Positions 15,851 to 24,209 of a stretch of DNA of 37,948 nt are shown piece after piece. The position numbers were made by a program, and so were the translations under genes. The notes below the pieces were generated by a model. The model was not told where the DNA came from. It searched no databases and saw only the letters and a program-made list of their open reading frames with translations. Position 1 is the stretch's first letter; each line of letters begins with the position of its first letter. The DNA comes from an uncultured Halomicronema sp. (GTDB lineage: Bacteria; Cyanobacteriota; Cyanobacteriia; Phormidesmidales; Phormidesmidaceae), in assembly GCA_937899725.1 (NCBI GenBank), contig CALCCA010000020.1:1-37948 (forward strand). Reading direction: 5' to 3'.

Positions 15851-16648
15851 TCACTGATTAGCGATCGCAGATCGTGATGCTAAAACCAGGGCTAAGCCCG
15901 CGATCGCCAGCAGCAAAACTGCCCCCATCCAGGCCCAGTTACCGAAACTGCCCCAGTTGATGCGGCGCACAGCGAGATCCACAATCACCACACCGACCAA
16001 GACCAAACTACTCAAGGTTAGCTGAATCAACCCAAAGGCCCAGATTTCCATCGCGGTGGCTTGCCGGGCAAGTAAGGCCGCCCCCGCCGCCCCGGTCAGA
16101 AACATGGCACTGTAAAGCTGGCAGTGAAGAGCATCTAGCGGCCACGGCCAGAAGAGGCCAAACTGAGCTGGCAACAGCAACAATCCGAAACCATAAACGC
16201 CCAGAACCGCCGCCTGCCATTGCAGATACCGCTGCCAACGGCGAGGCAAGGGCTGGCTCACGGTGAATATGGGCTTGCGGTAGTGCCAGAGGTAATAGCT
16301 CGACCCCAAGCAATCGGCCGCATAGACGCCAAACCAAATGGCAGTCGTCCGTCGCGTCAGGTCAAACTGCTCGATTTGCAGACAAGATACGACTAAAACG
16401 ACAGTCGTAAACACCCACATCATCGGCACCATCAGACGGCTGGCCAGCGCTCGTCGGTGCGTCACCAGCAACATCGAGAGCGCCACCAATGATGCGAGAT
16501 AGATAGCCCCTAAAAATCGGGTATTGAACGGGGTTAAAGACCAGACCCAGCGGGATCGAGCAAACTCTGGGAAGAAAAATAAACTGCCACCCACCAGCAA
16601 CAATAAGAGACTCGAAATCAGCGCCATGATGACTAGGGGCATTGGCAT
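15851..16648 (-). CDS. Multi-pass membrane protein of unknown function
   Basis: From the ATG at 16648 this gives 265 residues with about eight hydrophobic segments, evenly spaced, with short polar loops and a basic stretch in the middle (residues about 118-140, containing HYRKPIF and LPRRWQRY). I do not recognise the family. The frame extends upstream to 16705, but the extra 19 residues are polar and start codons there are not better supported. It is flanked by repeats and is transcribed toward the amidase gene, apparently alone. No catalytic motif or cofactor ligand is evident, so transport, sensing or a structural role are all open. Confidence 0.7.
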   Translation of the reverse strand: MPMPLVIMALISSLLLLLVGGSLFFFPEFARSRWVWSLTPFNTRFLGAIYLASLVALSMLLVTHRRALASRLMVPMMWVFTTVVLVVSCLQIEQFDLTRRTTAIWFGVYAADCLGSSYYLWHYRKPIFTVSQPLPRRWQRYLQWQAAVLGVYGFGLLLLPAQFGLFWPWPLDALHCQLYSAMFLTGAAGAALLARQATAMEIWAFGLIQLTLSSLVLVGVVIVDLAVRRINWGSFGNWAWMGAVLLLAIAGLALVLASRSAIANQ

Positions 16649-16833
16649 CGAGGCAGCGGAGTTCTGGATAGCGTTCTTTGAGGGCATGGGTACTATCGGT
16701 ATCATCTGAAGGAATGAGAATTGATGGGGCCAAATTTTGGGGTTTGCACGTCCTGTTGACTGGTTCCACCCATGTGTCGCGTCTCCCGGAGGAAACGTTT
16801 AAGAGTATTCCAAAGTAAAAATTATCCCGCCTG

Positions 16834-16898
16834 AAGACCCCGGTTTCTAGGAACCGCTCAACAGGCTCCGGCAAGTTTTTTACAGAAATCGGGGTCTT
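16834..16898. repeat. Hairpin repeat with 15-bp arms
   Basis: AAGACCCCGGTTTCT (16834-16848) pairs with AGAAATCGGGGTCTT (16884-16898) with one mismatch across a 35-base loop. AGAAACCGGGGTCTT-type palindromes recur between genes in many cyanobacteria (general knowledge). The frame translated through it is a repeat artefact and not a gene. It sits 185 bases upstream of the membrane-protein gene, in the run-in to a pseudogene. Confidence 0.7.
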
Positions 16899-16979
16899 GG
16901 ACACGTTATTTCTTGGAAGACTCTAAGTTAAATCGCCCCTGCAAGATTCAAAACGGCGATCTCAATACTTTGCCAGACT

Positions 16980-17949
16980 TCATTGCCTTACCTTGCTACA
17001 GCCCAACTGTTTGAGAATAGTGCTCTGGGCCTCCGTCAGGCCCACGACCCCGGTAATATCCATCCTTTCGTAGGGCTCCTGAGTCTTCAGGGTTTGCAAA
17101 CATTGCCCCGTCGCGACTGACTATAGTTTGACCGTTTTATCATCACTGCCGCTAGCGAGGCATTGCCCATCGGGACTAAACGCCACCGACCAGACGCTGT
17201 TGCGGTGACCTTTTAGGGTGTTCACACAGTAACCGGTTTGGACGTCCCAAAGTTTGACCGTATGCTCGGCTGCCGCTGGCGATCTGTTGTCCATCGGGGC
17301 TCACATCTACCGACATGACCCAGTTACTGTGACCGTGCAGGATCTGCTGGCATTCCCCTGTGCTGATGTCCCAAAGACGTACGGTTTGATCAATGCTGCT
17401 GCTCACCAGGTAGTCGCCTTGGGGCGCAAACGCGATCGCCCACACGCCACTTAGATGGCCGGAGAAGGTCTGTAGGCGTTGACCAGAGTCAACCACTCGG
17501 CCTCCCCGGCCTCGGTAGATATAGCAGAAGGCGGAATGCAGAAGTCGGAAGTCAGAATTGAAAAGCCTATTTGATGGTGCTTTCAGGCATTTGAGGTGAC
17601 CTGATCAAACTGCGGCTTGCTATAGCCCTGTGGTTTGCAGCAGCTCGCGACTAGCCGCCACGGGCAGACCGGTCAGGTGCAGGCAGCGTACGGGTAAGTC
17701 GTCTCCCGCCAGGATTGCCAATTGTCGGGGCCATACCCGAGCCGTTAACAAAAGGCAGCTCTGGTGACTCGTCTCCCCAATGGTTTGAAAGCGCTGACGG
17801 TAAGTGGCCCCGTCGGTGGGATCAGCGCGATCGCCCACCGGCAAAACCAATTCCACATTATCGAGAATGATTCAGACACCGACGGTGCCGCAGCCCGCCA
17901 ATCGCAGCGGATCGAGATAATCCCTATGTGCTTTGAGCGAGCGTGGCAT
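16980..17949 (-). pseudogene. Decayed NB-ARC / WD40-repeat (STAND NTPase) gene
   Basis: Three pieces of one cyanobacterial NB-ARC-WD40 protein are in order. The N-terminus MPRSLKAHRDYLDPLRLAG (start 17949) resembles the usual MPRSLKV... helix-turn-helix head. An NB-ARC piece follows (IILDNVELVL ... RFQTIGETSHQSCLLLTAR ... LPVRCLHLTGLPVA, about 17875-17620). Then come WD40 repeats (GHLSGVWAIAFAP, VRLWDISTG, VKLWDVQTG) ending in the family's C-terminal signature PYERMDITGVVGLTEAQ, with a stop at 16980-16982. The P-loop region and most of the repeats are missing. A stop interrupts the NB-ARC piece after GCGTVGV, a frameshift lies near 17275, and TAG replaces the Trp of the last repeat near 17125. 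Intact homologues act as nucleotide-dependent sensor or scaffold proteins. Confidence 0.82.
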
Positions 17950-18097
17950 GATCGTTCACCTCGGCAAACTCAGCAGTGGTGCCTGCATAGTGAAATCGTC
18001 TCACAATACACCGTAGCCCATCTAAAGACTTGAGCGTTGCTCCAGACAAAAACAAGCATCTGGCGATGGCATGGGTATCACTAGCGATCGCGGTCAT

Positions 18098-18127
18098 AAA
18101 AAAGGTTGAGGGCCTGCCCTCAACCTT
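18098..18127 (-). terminator. Rho-independent terminator (minus strand)
   Basis: A perfect 12-base stem AAGGTTGAGGGC / GCCCTCAACCTT (18102-18113 and 18116-18127). On the minus strand it is followed by a run of six T (18103-18098). It would stop leftward transcription coming from 18130-18600, where only gene remnants remain, so it is probably a relic of a lost gene. Confidence 0.7.
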
Positions 18128-18424
18128 GTGAAAAAGCGTTATGGTCTGCCGTCGGCATCGCGTCAGCTGTTTGGCTCAATCGCCCCGCCGTGGCCAAGTA
18201 CCACAAGCGAAAGGCTAGATGAGGCGGCCAGTGTCAACAGTTTTATCGGCAAACGCTGGCAGCCTCAATCCCATTGAAATAATCTGTGCTGCCATCGAGC
18301 AAGCTGGTAACCGTGGTGAACTCAACGCCGTCAATAGTGCCTAGATACTGTCAGCCATCCCCATAGCCCGACGAGTTCCCCAACGCTAGAGTCACCCCCT
18401 GATTTGGCAGTGGACTTCAAGGCC
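18128..18424. other. Gene-remnant interval with no intact coding sequence
   Basis: A minus-strand frame (about 18385-18245) reads like a protein fragment (YLGTIDGVEFTTVTSLLDGS) with stops on both sides. I do not recognise the parent. With the terminator at 18098-18127 pointing the same way, this is probably a decayed gene. Nothing else is seen. Confidence 0.3.
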
Positions 18425-18593
18425 ATGCCGTCTCAGTGGCAAGCACAGCTGTATGAGGCGGCCTGCGGTCTAGAAGGCAAAAAGGCAGCGCCTGATTCAG
18501 GAAATCCCTCTGGAACCAGCTGCCCTTGCCGCAACACTACAGGCATTGGCCACAGGCTATCAGTTCAACGAGATGATTAAATTGTTGCCGTAG
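18425..18593 (+). pseudogene. C-terminal remnant, probably of a hybrid sensor kinase
   Basis: MPSQWQAQLYEAACGLEGKK followed, after a +1 frameshift near 18485, by QRLIQEIPLEPAALAATLQ and ATGYQFNEMIKLLP with a stop at 18591-18593. This two-helix ending (IP..x..LA..L..L...FQF..I..L) resembles the extreme C-terminus of large cyanobacterial hybrid histidine kinases. No kinase or receiver domain is left upstream. The parentage is a pattern-based guess. Confidence 0.45.
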
Positions 18594-18631
18594 GGAACTG
18601 GACTCAACTTTGCTGAGAACTGTTGAGCCTC

Positions 18632-19264
18632 TTAGGCATCGCCGGTATCGGCAAAGGCCACATATCCACCTAGCGAGATCAAGCCGACACCGGTAGCGAT
18701 GCGCTGTCGCTTTCTGAGTTTAGGACTTGTTCTCAGTTTTTGCCCAATGGGGCCGGCTAAGGTAATCACGACGAGATCGGCCAGCGTATTCAACAGAACT
18801 GAGATACAGCCCAATAGCAAAAATTGTAGAAAGACAACCCCAGCGGGATCGACAAACTGCGGGATGAATGCCAGAAAAAACAGGGCTGTTTTAGGATTCA
18901 AAACTTCAACGGTAATGCCTTGCAAAAAGGCTTTTTGATAACCCACAATAACAGTGCCACTCTCACTAATAAACGCATCGCGGCTGAGAATTGTCTTGAT
19001 GCCGAGAAAAATAAGATAGGCAGCGCCGAGATACTTGACCAAGCTGAAGGCGATCGCTGAGGTCGCTAGCACCACCGAGACGCCTAAAGCGGCTGCCACG
19101 ACATGAAATAGGCCACCCACAGAAGTGCCCATCGCGGAAGCCAACCCTTCGGGTCGGCCTCCCTTTAAACTGCGGGTCATCACATAAAAGATGCCGGGTC
19201 CAGGCGTTATGGCAAGCACAAAGGCGGCACTGATGAACAAGCCTAGTGTGGCAAGATCGGGCAT
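18632..19264 (-). CDS. LysE/RhtB-family amino-acid exporter
   Basis: Inner-membrane exporter of about 210 residues with six hydrophobic segments. The family signature ITPGPGIFYVMTRSLKGG appears after the first helix, followed by GTSVGGLFHVVAAALG, as in LysE/RhtB/RhtC proteins. These export amino acids such as homoserine, threonine, lysine or arginine; the substrate here is not readable. I start at ATG 19264; an ATG nine bases upstream (19273) is also possible. The gene is alone, downstream of the deiminase-like gene on the same strand with a 136-base gap. Confidence 0.87.
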   Translation of the reverse strand: MPDLATLGLFISAAFVLAITPGPGIFYVMTRSLKGGRPEGLASAMGTSVGGLFHVVAAALGVSVVLATSAIAFSLVKYLGAAYLIFLGIKTILSRDAFISESGTVIVGYQKAFLQGITVEVLNPKTALFFLAFIPQFVDPAGVVFLQFLLLGCISVLLNTLADLVVITLAGPIGQKLRTSPKLRKRQRIATGVGLISLGGYVAFADTGDA

Positions 19265-19400
19265 GATAGTCACTCTATATTTGACACCGTCATGATGATT
19301 TTATTTGGCAACGCAAATGGTGTGCAGAATTACACCAACGCTAATCAGGCTCACCCTTAGATCGTGATCGCCCAACTTTTATGAAACGAGCGTGGACGTT

Positions 19401-20537
19401 TTAGGCTCGGGGCTGTTGTTGTGTAGTGCAGTGTATGCCCCCGCCACCAGCCGCGATCGCGTCAATGTTCAACTGTATGATGTGACGCTCAGGATAGAGG
19501 TCTTGCAAAATCGACTTTGCCCGACTATCGGCCAAATCATCACCAAATTCTGGGACTATCACCGCTCCATTCACCACATAAAAATTGATATAACCAGCCG
19601 CAAAATCATCTGTGGCAAACGTGGGTCGAATTGTTTTGGGGTTTTCCAATACGAGAATTTCTAACTGACGTTCATCAGCATCCGTCTCAGAGCGGAGAAT
19701 ATCCAGATTTTCTTTTGTAACGGCATGATCAAAGAAGGTCGGATCAGGCTCGTATCCGGCAACAACGACTCCTGGGCGAACGAAACGGGCGTAGAAATCA
19801 ATATGACCGTCGGTAATGTCTCGCCCTCGAATGCCAGGCAGCCAGATGATCTTGCGTAACCCTAAAAGTGGCTTAAGCCAGGCTTCAAACTCAGACTTAC
19901 TCATACCAGGGTTGCGATTACGATTGAGCACGCTACTTTCAGTAATCATTGCCGTGCCATGACCATCAACTTCAATCGCCCCCCCTTCTAATATCAGTTG
20001 AGTAGCCATTTCCTGACTGCCTATTTGTTCAATCACAAACTGAGCAACTTCGGCATCATGGCCATGTTCTTGTTTCTGCCCCCAGCCGTTGAAATTGAAA
20101 TCAATGCCCCGAAGCTGACCTGGCTCACGCTTAACGAAAACCGGCCCCGTATCACGCATCCATAGATCATCTAAAGGACAAGTGATTAAGGTGACTGAGG
20201 CACCAAACTTCTGCACAGCCAGCTCGTGTTCTGACTCCCGCACCAACATATAGACCGGTTCGTAGTCAGCGATTGATTGGGCGATGGTGACTAAATTATC
20301 TTGAACTGCTGGCAGAAGCTTTGTCCCCCAAATTTTACGGCTAGCCCCAAATGCCATCCACGTATGTTCATGAGGTTCTGATTCCTCAGGCATCCACCAA
20401 GTTGCAGGGGGCGGAACGGTCTTTATTGTGTTGAAGGTTCCACAACCGGAAAACATCTGACTCGTCAACACAGAACCGGCAAAAGCCGAAGAAAATTGAA
20501 TAAATGAGCGCCGGTTGATAGTTACCTTCCCGAGCAT
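19401..20537 (-). CDS. Agmatine deiminase family protein with Tat lipoprotein signal
   Basis: Guanidine-modifying enzyme of the agmatine deiminase / peptidyl-arginine deiminase (PAD_porph) family. It hydrolyses agmatine to N-carbamoylputrescine plus ammonia in known members. Family landmarks: LDDLWMRDTGPVF (122-134), LEGGAIEVDGHGT (183-195), GRDITDGHIDFYARF (238-252, catalytic His245) and GGGGIHCTTQQQP with nucleophile Cys370. Unlike the usual cytosolic enzymes it starts with a twin-arginine motif NRRSFIQF (8-15), a hydrophobic stretch and lipobox FSGC (29-32), so it should be exported and lipid-anchored. Family assignment is firm; substrate and location are inferred. Its location near a PotABCD-type importer in the same window may be coincidence (about 15 kb apart). 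Confidence 0.87.
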   Translation of the reverse strand: MLGKVTINRRSFIQFSSAFAGSVLTSQMFSGCGTFNTIKTVPPPATWWMPEESEPHEHTWMAFGASRKIWGTKLLPAVQDNLVTIAQSIADYEPVYMLVRESEHELAVQKFGASVTLITCPLDDLWMRDTGPVFVKREPGQLRGIDFNFNGWGQKQEHGHDAEVAQFVIEQIGSQEMATQLILEGGAIEVDGHGTAMITESSVLNRNRNPGMSKSEFEAWLKPLLGLRKIIWLPGIRGRDITDGHIDFYARFVRPGVVVAGYEPDPTFFDHAVTKENLDILRSETDADERQLEILVLENPKTIRPTFATDDFAAGYINFYVVNGAVIVPEFGDDLADSRAKSILQDLYPERHIIQLNIDAIAAGGGGIHCTTQQQPRA

Positions 20538-21134
20538 ACAGCTCAGCTCTCAGAAATCTGCTGCCTACTCTTATCCGAATCTACGCTATCGCACGATCTA
20601 CCCCAAACAACATGGAGCAATGGATCACTCGCAGTATAATGCCGCCAAACCCGGTAATGTACGACGAGTCGGGCCTCTGGTAGGCTCACATCGGCAGAGG
20701 GATGGCAAGTTTCATGCCAGTGCTGAATTTTCTCAGCAGTCTGTGCTCCGAACCATCAAAGCGTTGCTTAGCCCCAAAGAGGGGAAAATCGCCGCCGATT
20801 TACAGCAATGGGCGAAATCGGGGTGGGTGCAGGATTAGCAGTCCATCGAATCTTAAACTGAGCAAACAAGGGGCAGGTCTTGAAAGAAGCAATCGCGAGC
20901 CCTTCTAAAAACTGCGATCGCGCTATTGATCTGCGACGATGACTTACTCTTCCGTAGTCTAGAGCGTCTAAGTCGCATGCTCAAAATTGTCTGTTTTCGA
21001 GCGATCGCGCTGAGGATATTCATTTGGCTCATCCTCATCTTTACTTAGAACTTTGGTGTAACGACCAAGATAAGCGGCAGCAGATAACCTTTGAAGTGCC
21101 GTCAAGTCTCTCAACCGTCCGCTTTATTGATCTG
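20538..21134. other. Interval without a supported gene
   Basis: A plus-strand frame (about 20515-20838) ends in a plausible-looking helix-rich stretch (SVLRTIKALLSPKEGKIAAD) but has no recognisable family, and its 5' part overlaps the start of the deiminase gene. Another short frame at 21024-21248 overlaps the end of the small membrane-protein gene. I treat both as unsupported; either could be gene debris. Confidence 0.35.
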
Positions 21135-21563
21135 TTATGCTACGTCCTTTTCACCTCCATGTTTTATATAGTCACGCGATACACGGTGTACAAGACTGGA
21201 AGACATATAGAACAATGTGAAGCCAATCAGAGGATGCAATACCTCTAAATGAAACGGAGTTTTGAGATGAATGCTGCAAAACTGAAGTGCAAGCAGCATA
21301 GGTAGACTAGCCGCAAGCGCGCGAATCCTGTCTGAGAATGGGGCAATGAATGACCCGATCAGCAATAGTAGCGATAGTCCGCCATACCCCCGCACTAACC
21401 ATACATGAATAGTCCACCAGGCAGGATCGGTGAAGTAGGCAACACCAACTGTTAAAACCTGTGCAATTAAGCAGATATTGATGATGATGGCCGTTGAGTA
21501 GAAACCGATTTTTGCCCAATTGGCGACAGCAACATCGTAATTTGTTTCCGAAGCTGTGGTCAT
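21135..21563 (-). CDS. Small four-helix membrane protein (DUF6220-like)
   Basis: A 142-residue protein with four predicted membrane helices and short ends (IGFYSTAIIINICLIAQVL, then three more). Its size and layout resemble DUF6220-type proteins, but I am not certain of the family. It starts one base after the TGA of the DJ-1/PfpI gene, so the two are almost surely cotranscribed and translationally coupled. No enzymatic motif is seen; a His in the second helix region (WWTIHVWLVRGYGG) and others near the C-terminus could bind a metal or heme, which is speculation. Confidence 0.68.
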   Translation of the reverse strand: MTTASETNYDVAVANWAKIGFYSTAIIINICLIAQVLTVGVAYFTDPAWWTIHVWLVRGYGGLSLLLLIGSFIAPFSDRIRALAASLPMLLALQFCSIHLKTPFHLEVLHPLIGFTLFYMSSSLVHRVSRDYIKHGGEKDVA

Positions 21564-21564
21564 G

Positions 21565-22239
21565 TCAGCCTACCGACTTTGCGAGTTCTAAACTTGACAT
21601 TCCCTGCATAAACAACACTGCTTTGTTGACCAACTCAGGTCCCGCCTTTGCGGGCGAGCCGGTGTCAAATGGCGGTGCAGGATCGTACTCCAGTAATAGT
21701 TGAACAATTTTGGCAGTTTCCTCATCGTAGAGAATACTCGCGATCGTCAGGCCAAAATCGATCCCGGCGGTCACGCCTCCACCCGTGATGCGATTGCGAT
21801 CAACAACGACGCGCTCGGTTCCAACCTCAACGCCTAACTGTGCGAGTTGCTCCCGCATCCCCCAGTGGGTTGCTGCTCGATAGCCTTCTAGCAAACCAGC
21901 TTTTGCCAGAAACTCTGACCCGCCACAGACAGAGGTAATGAACTTAGCAGTGCGGCCTTGTTTACGAAAAAATTCTAGTACCTCTGGATCGTTTACGACT
22001 GCCGGCTGTTCCAAGCCACCCCCAACACAAATCACATCTAGGGGTGGGCAATTGGCAAAGGTGGTATCTGGCAATATCACCAATCCATCATCGGCGGTGA
22101 TCGGGTCTAGCGTTTTCCAGATCCGATGCAGTTCGATGCCCGGAAGCGCACCAAAAACTTGATGGGGACCAACCATGTCGAGTAGGGTCATGCCAGGATA
22201 AAAGACCAAGCCAATGGTGTATTTTGGGGAGTCAGTCAT
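21565..22239 (-). CDS. DJ-1/PfpI family protein (isonitrile hydratase-like)
   Basis: Cytosolic alpha/beta protein of the DJ-1/ThiJ/PfpI superfamily, 224 aa. The N-terminal YTIGLVFYPGMTLLDMVGP and the nucleophile elbow TSVCGGSEFLAKAGLL with its Cys (about residue 104) are typical of the isonitrile hydratase / GATase1-like branch. ITGGGVTAGIDFGL near residue 155 is also characteristic. Members include hydratases, glyoxalases and AraC-linked sensors. First gene of a two-gene unit with the small membrane protein. A truncated LuxR-type regulator lies divergently 97 bases away and may once have controlled the pair. Confidence 0.85.
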   Translation of the reverse strand: MTDSPKYTIGLVFYPGMTLLDMVGPHQVFGALPGIELHRIWKTLDPITADDGLVILPDTTFANCPPLDVICVGGGLEQPAVVNDPEVLEFFRKQGRTAKFITSVCGGSEFLAKAGLLEGYRAATHWGMREQLAQLGVEVGTERVVVDRNRITGGGVTAGIDFGLTIASILYDEETAKIVQLLLEYDPAPPFDTGSPAKAGPELVNKAVLFMQGMSSLELAKSVG

Positions 22240-22335
22240 GAATTAATCTCGTGGTAACTGTAATTGAATCTCCTCTTACCCTAGAAGCAGCAACCAACCT
22301 GGCATAGTCCTCGATCGAGTACTCTTTTCATCACT

Positions 22336-22660
22336 ATGGCGATTCCTCTGAAGCTTTTATCTGAGGAAATTCATCAGGCAACGAATGAAGATAGCTTGCG
22401 ATCTCCCTTGGCGCCAAAACTAGGTGAGTACTTTGGTGCTAAGCGATCGTTTTTTTTCTTCGACCAGCTTATAGCCGAGCAAAAGCTTCAACCTGTTCTA
22501 AACCTCGCCCTATCCCTGAAACATAATCCTGTAGCGCGTTATATCGCCGAACGCCATACTCCTTGTTCATGCAGGAATAGTGACAACACTCAAGGCTTGG
22601 AAATTAATCTGTCCGCGCCCGGATCATTGGCACGTGATGGCAGGACAGATCGTTAGCTAG
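22336..22660 (+). pseudogene. Truncated LuxR-type regulator (N-terminal domain only, frameshifted)
   Basis: The first ~75 residues (MAIPLKLLSEEIHQATNED..., FFFFDQLIAEQ, LALSLKHNPVARYIAERH) resemble the N-terminal domain of cyanobacterial LuxR-type regulators. After ERHTP the frame is lost; the +1 frame continues the family pattern as LVHAGIVTTLKAWKLICPRP then DHWHVMAGQIVS and stops at 22658-22660. The DNA-binding domain is absent. It is divergent from the DJ-1/PfpI pair, the usual arrangement of a local regulator. Family recognition comes from memory of such proteins and should be confirmed by alignment. Confidence 0.62.
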
Positions 22661-22680
22661 AGTGATGGCGAGTTCATGAT

Positions 22681-23556
22681 TTAGCTGTCAAGATTTAACA
22701 ACGTATAGGGATTTTCGAAAGAATGCTGAGACAGCATTTGTTCATCGTATAAGAAATAGATACTCCCCTCAGATGAATCTTCAATGTCGAGATTATGGCC
22801 ATCAAACTGAGCAAGAAGTCTCAGATTCCGAGCAAAATTCAGCATCTTTTCTGTAGCTTCCGCATTGCCCTCATCAAAATCTGACTCCGAAAGATGGTGG
22901 GCGGCGAAGTAAATCAGTCTGTGTGGATCTTGTTGACCTCTATGGGGATACCCGCCTATTTGATAGTCATCCCTTGGCAAATCAAAGAAATCACTCATTT
23001 CAGATTGGAGATCGCTGTAAGCATCTATTTCATCTTCAGAAAAGTTGAGCAGCGGCAAGTAAATACTGTTGTAGTGATAAGCATAGGGCAAAGAGGGAAA
23101 AGCGATCAGGCGGGCTCGCCATGTTGTTTCAATAAAATCGAAAATAAAGCTTAACTCATCGCTTTCATCTTCTTCAGGAAGCTCCAATACAGTTAGCTCA
23201 GAGCTAGGAAAGTAGAAGGCTTTTCCATATTCATAACTGCCATTAATGCCTTCATGAAACCAGAAAGAGAGTAGTCCATTACTGGGCAAGCCTAAATCAT
23301 AGGTGGTTCTCACATCTTCTAGATTAATCTGACCGAGAAAACCAAACACCATACCATCACTTTTTGGCCAAGCGAAGGTAGGTGGCACATGCGGCATTCC
23401 CCAAAGCTTTGTAGCCCCAAGTGGGATATTATCTTCGTCTGCAGCTTCTGGAATTAAAGCGATCGCCGGACGCACCAGCGCCATGATTTGATCTTGAACT
23501 ACGCTCAAGCCATATTCACTAATTTTTTGCTCTAGCTTCCTCAGCTTTTCTTGCAT
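22681..23556 (-). CDS. DUF1963 (YwqG-like) protein
   Basis: A soluble 291-residue protein with the DUF1963 pattern: LGATKLWGMPHVPPTFAWP near residue 46, FGFLGQINLEDV near 71, GLLSFWFHE near 94, QIGGYPHRGQQDP near 198 and a closing LLAQFDGH. Members are widespread in bacteria and of unknown function, sometimes near toxin or immunity genes. No signal peptide. The gene is more AT-rich than the enzymes around it and ends 20 bases from the LuxR-type fragment. Transcription is leftward and apparently independent. Confidence 0.8.
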   Translation of the reverse strand: MQEKLRKLEQKISEYGLSVVQDQIMALVRPAIALIPEAADEDNIPLGATKLWGMPHVPPTFAWPKSDGMVFGFLGQINLEDVRTTYDLGLPSNGLLSFWFHEGINGSYEYGKAFYFPSSELTVLELPEEDESDELSFIFDFIETTWRARLIAFPSLPYAYHYNSIYLPLLNFSEDEIDAYSDLQSEMSDFFDLPRDDYQIGGYPHRGQQDPHRLIYFAAHHLSESDFDEGNAEATEKMLNFARNLRLLAQFDGHNLDIEDSSEGSIYFLYDEQMLSQHSFENPYTLLNLDS

Positions 23557-23763
23557 TATTCTTGCTATCTAGAAATAGCAATTACCATTAAATATAGAAC
23601 TTTTAAATGTCAATCATTGATTGCCTTTGTCGCATAACGATCCATATTAACGTCAGATTTCCTCCCAATTATGGCAGTTGAGTTTTATCCGTTGCCTCTA
23701 TCCGTTTTATTAAAGGCATCTACGTAGGGAAACGCATTTAAAGAATGCCCCTATGAATCCGAT

Positions 23764-23810
23764 AATGACTTCGCTTAACCGACTTATCACGAGATTTAAG
23801 CGAAGTCATT
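23764..23810. repeat. Perfect 15-bp inverted repeat
   Basis: AATGACTTCGCTTAA (23764-23778) and TTAAGCGAAGTCATT (23796-23810) are exact complements around a 17-base loop. It lies 38 bases beyond the stop codon of the duplicated acs tail, so it may have been the native acs terminator stem, although no T-run follows. Confidence 0.6.
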
Positions 23811-23847
23811 TCACAAGCGGCATGAAAGGGAGAAAACTCGTTGTTGC

Positions 23848-24010
23848 TTAAGCCCCTTCGCGAAGTTTATCAAGCACGCTTTGGTCTTCCATCGTGGTGG
23901 CATCGCCGACGATATCTTCGCCACTGGCAAGGTTGCGGAGAAAGCGGCGGATGATTTTGCCCGATCGCGTCTTGGGCAACGAGTCCGCAAAGCGAATATC
24001 AGCCGGGCGA
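23848..24010 (-). pseudogene. Duplicated 3' end of acs
   Basis: This 163-base block encodes the last ~54 codons of acetyl-CoA synthetase ([17 protein letters not shown] ... [10 protein letters not shown]) and corresponds to 24840-25002. It is identical to acs over about 133 bases (23878-24010). In the last 20 bases before GC-rich stop context it differs at six positions, all synonymous, so both copies encode the same C-terminus. The frame continues upstream to 24114 through unrelated sequence, so no functional product is expected. The break at 24010 corresponds in acs to the base just before a HIP1 octamer (25003-25010). Confidence 0.88.
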
Positions 24011-24025
24011 TCTGGACAAACAAGC

Positions 24026-24178
24026 TTATGCAGAATCCTTAGGTTGTGACGATGGTTTCTGACTGACAGGCGGCTTAGGAGGCTTTGTAGGTCTTTTCGG
24101 CGGTAAAACCCCATGATTACTCTTTACAGGACCAACTGTTTTAGGATGATACTTTGAGTTTGTAGATTCTTCGTTCAT
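24026..24178 (-). CDS. 50-residue Lys/Pro-rich small protein
   Basis: A short gene with ATG at 24178 and TAA at 24026-24028. The product has no hydrophobic segment and its second half is almost wholly Pro, Lys, Ser and Gln ([17 protein letters not shown]). AGGAG lies about 12 bases before the ATG, slightly far but plausible. It follows the membrane-protein gene by 31 bases and ends 15 bases before the duplicated acs tail, so it completes a two-gene unit. A proline-rich, probably disordered adaptor for the membrane protein is a reasonable guess; I do not recognise it. Confidence 0.5.
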   Translation of the reverse strand: MNEESTNSKYHPKTVGPVKSNHGVLPPKRPTKPPKPPVSQKPSSQPKDSA

Positions 24179-24209
24179 GAGGAAACAAATCTCCTAAGAT
24201 ATATAAAAG

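Noticed and set aside
16362-16904. 180-codon minus-strand frame
   Set aside because: It translates through the 15-bp hairpin repeat and then out of frame across the membrane-protein gene.
20515-20838. 107-codon plus-strand frame
   Set aside because: It overlaps the start of the deiminase gene, has no recognisable domain and poor start context; possibly debris.
23848-24114. 88-codon frame ending in the acs C-terminus as a functional gene
   Set aside because: Its first third is the small Lys/Pro-rich gene read in another frame; only the duplicated acs tail is meaningful.
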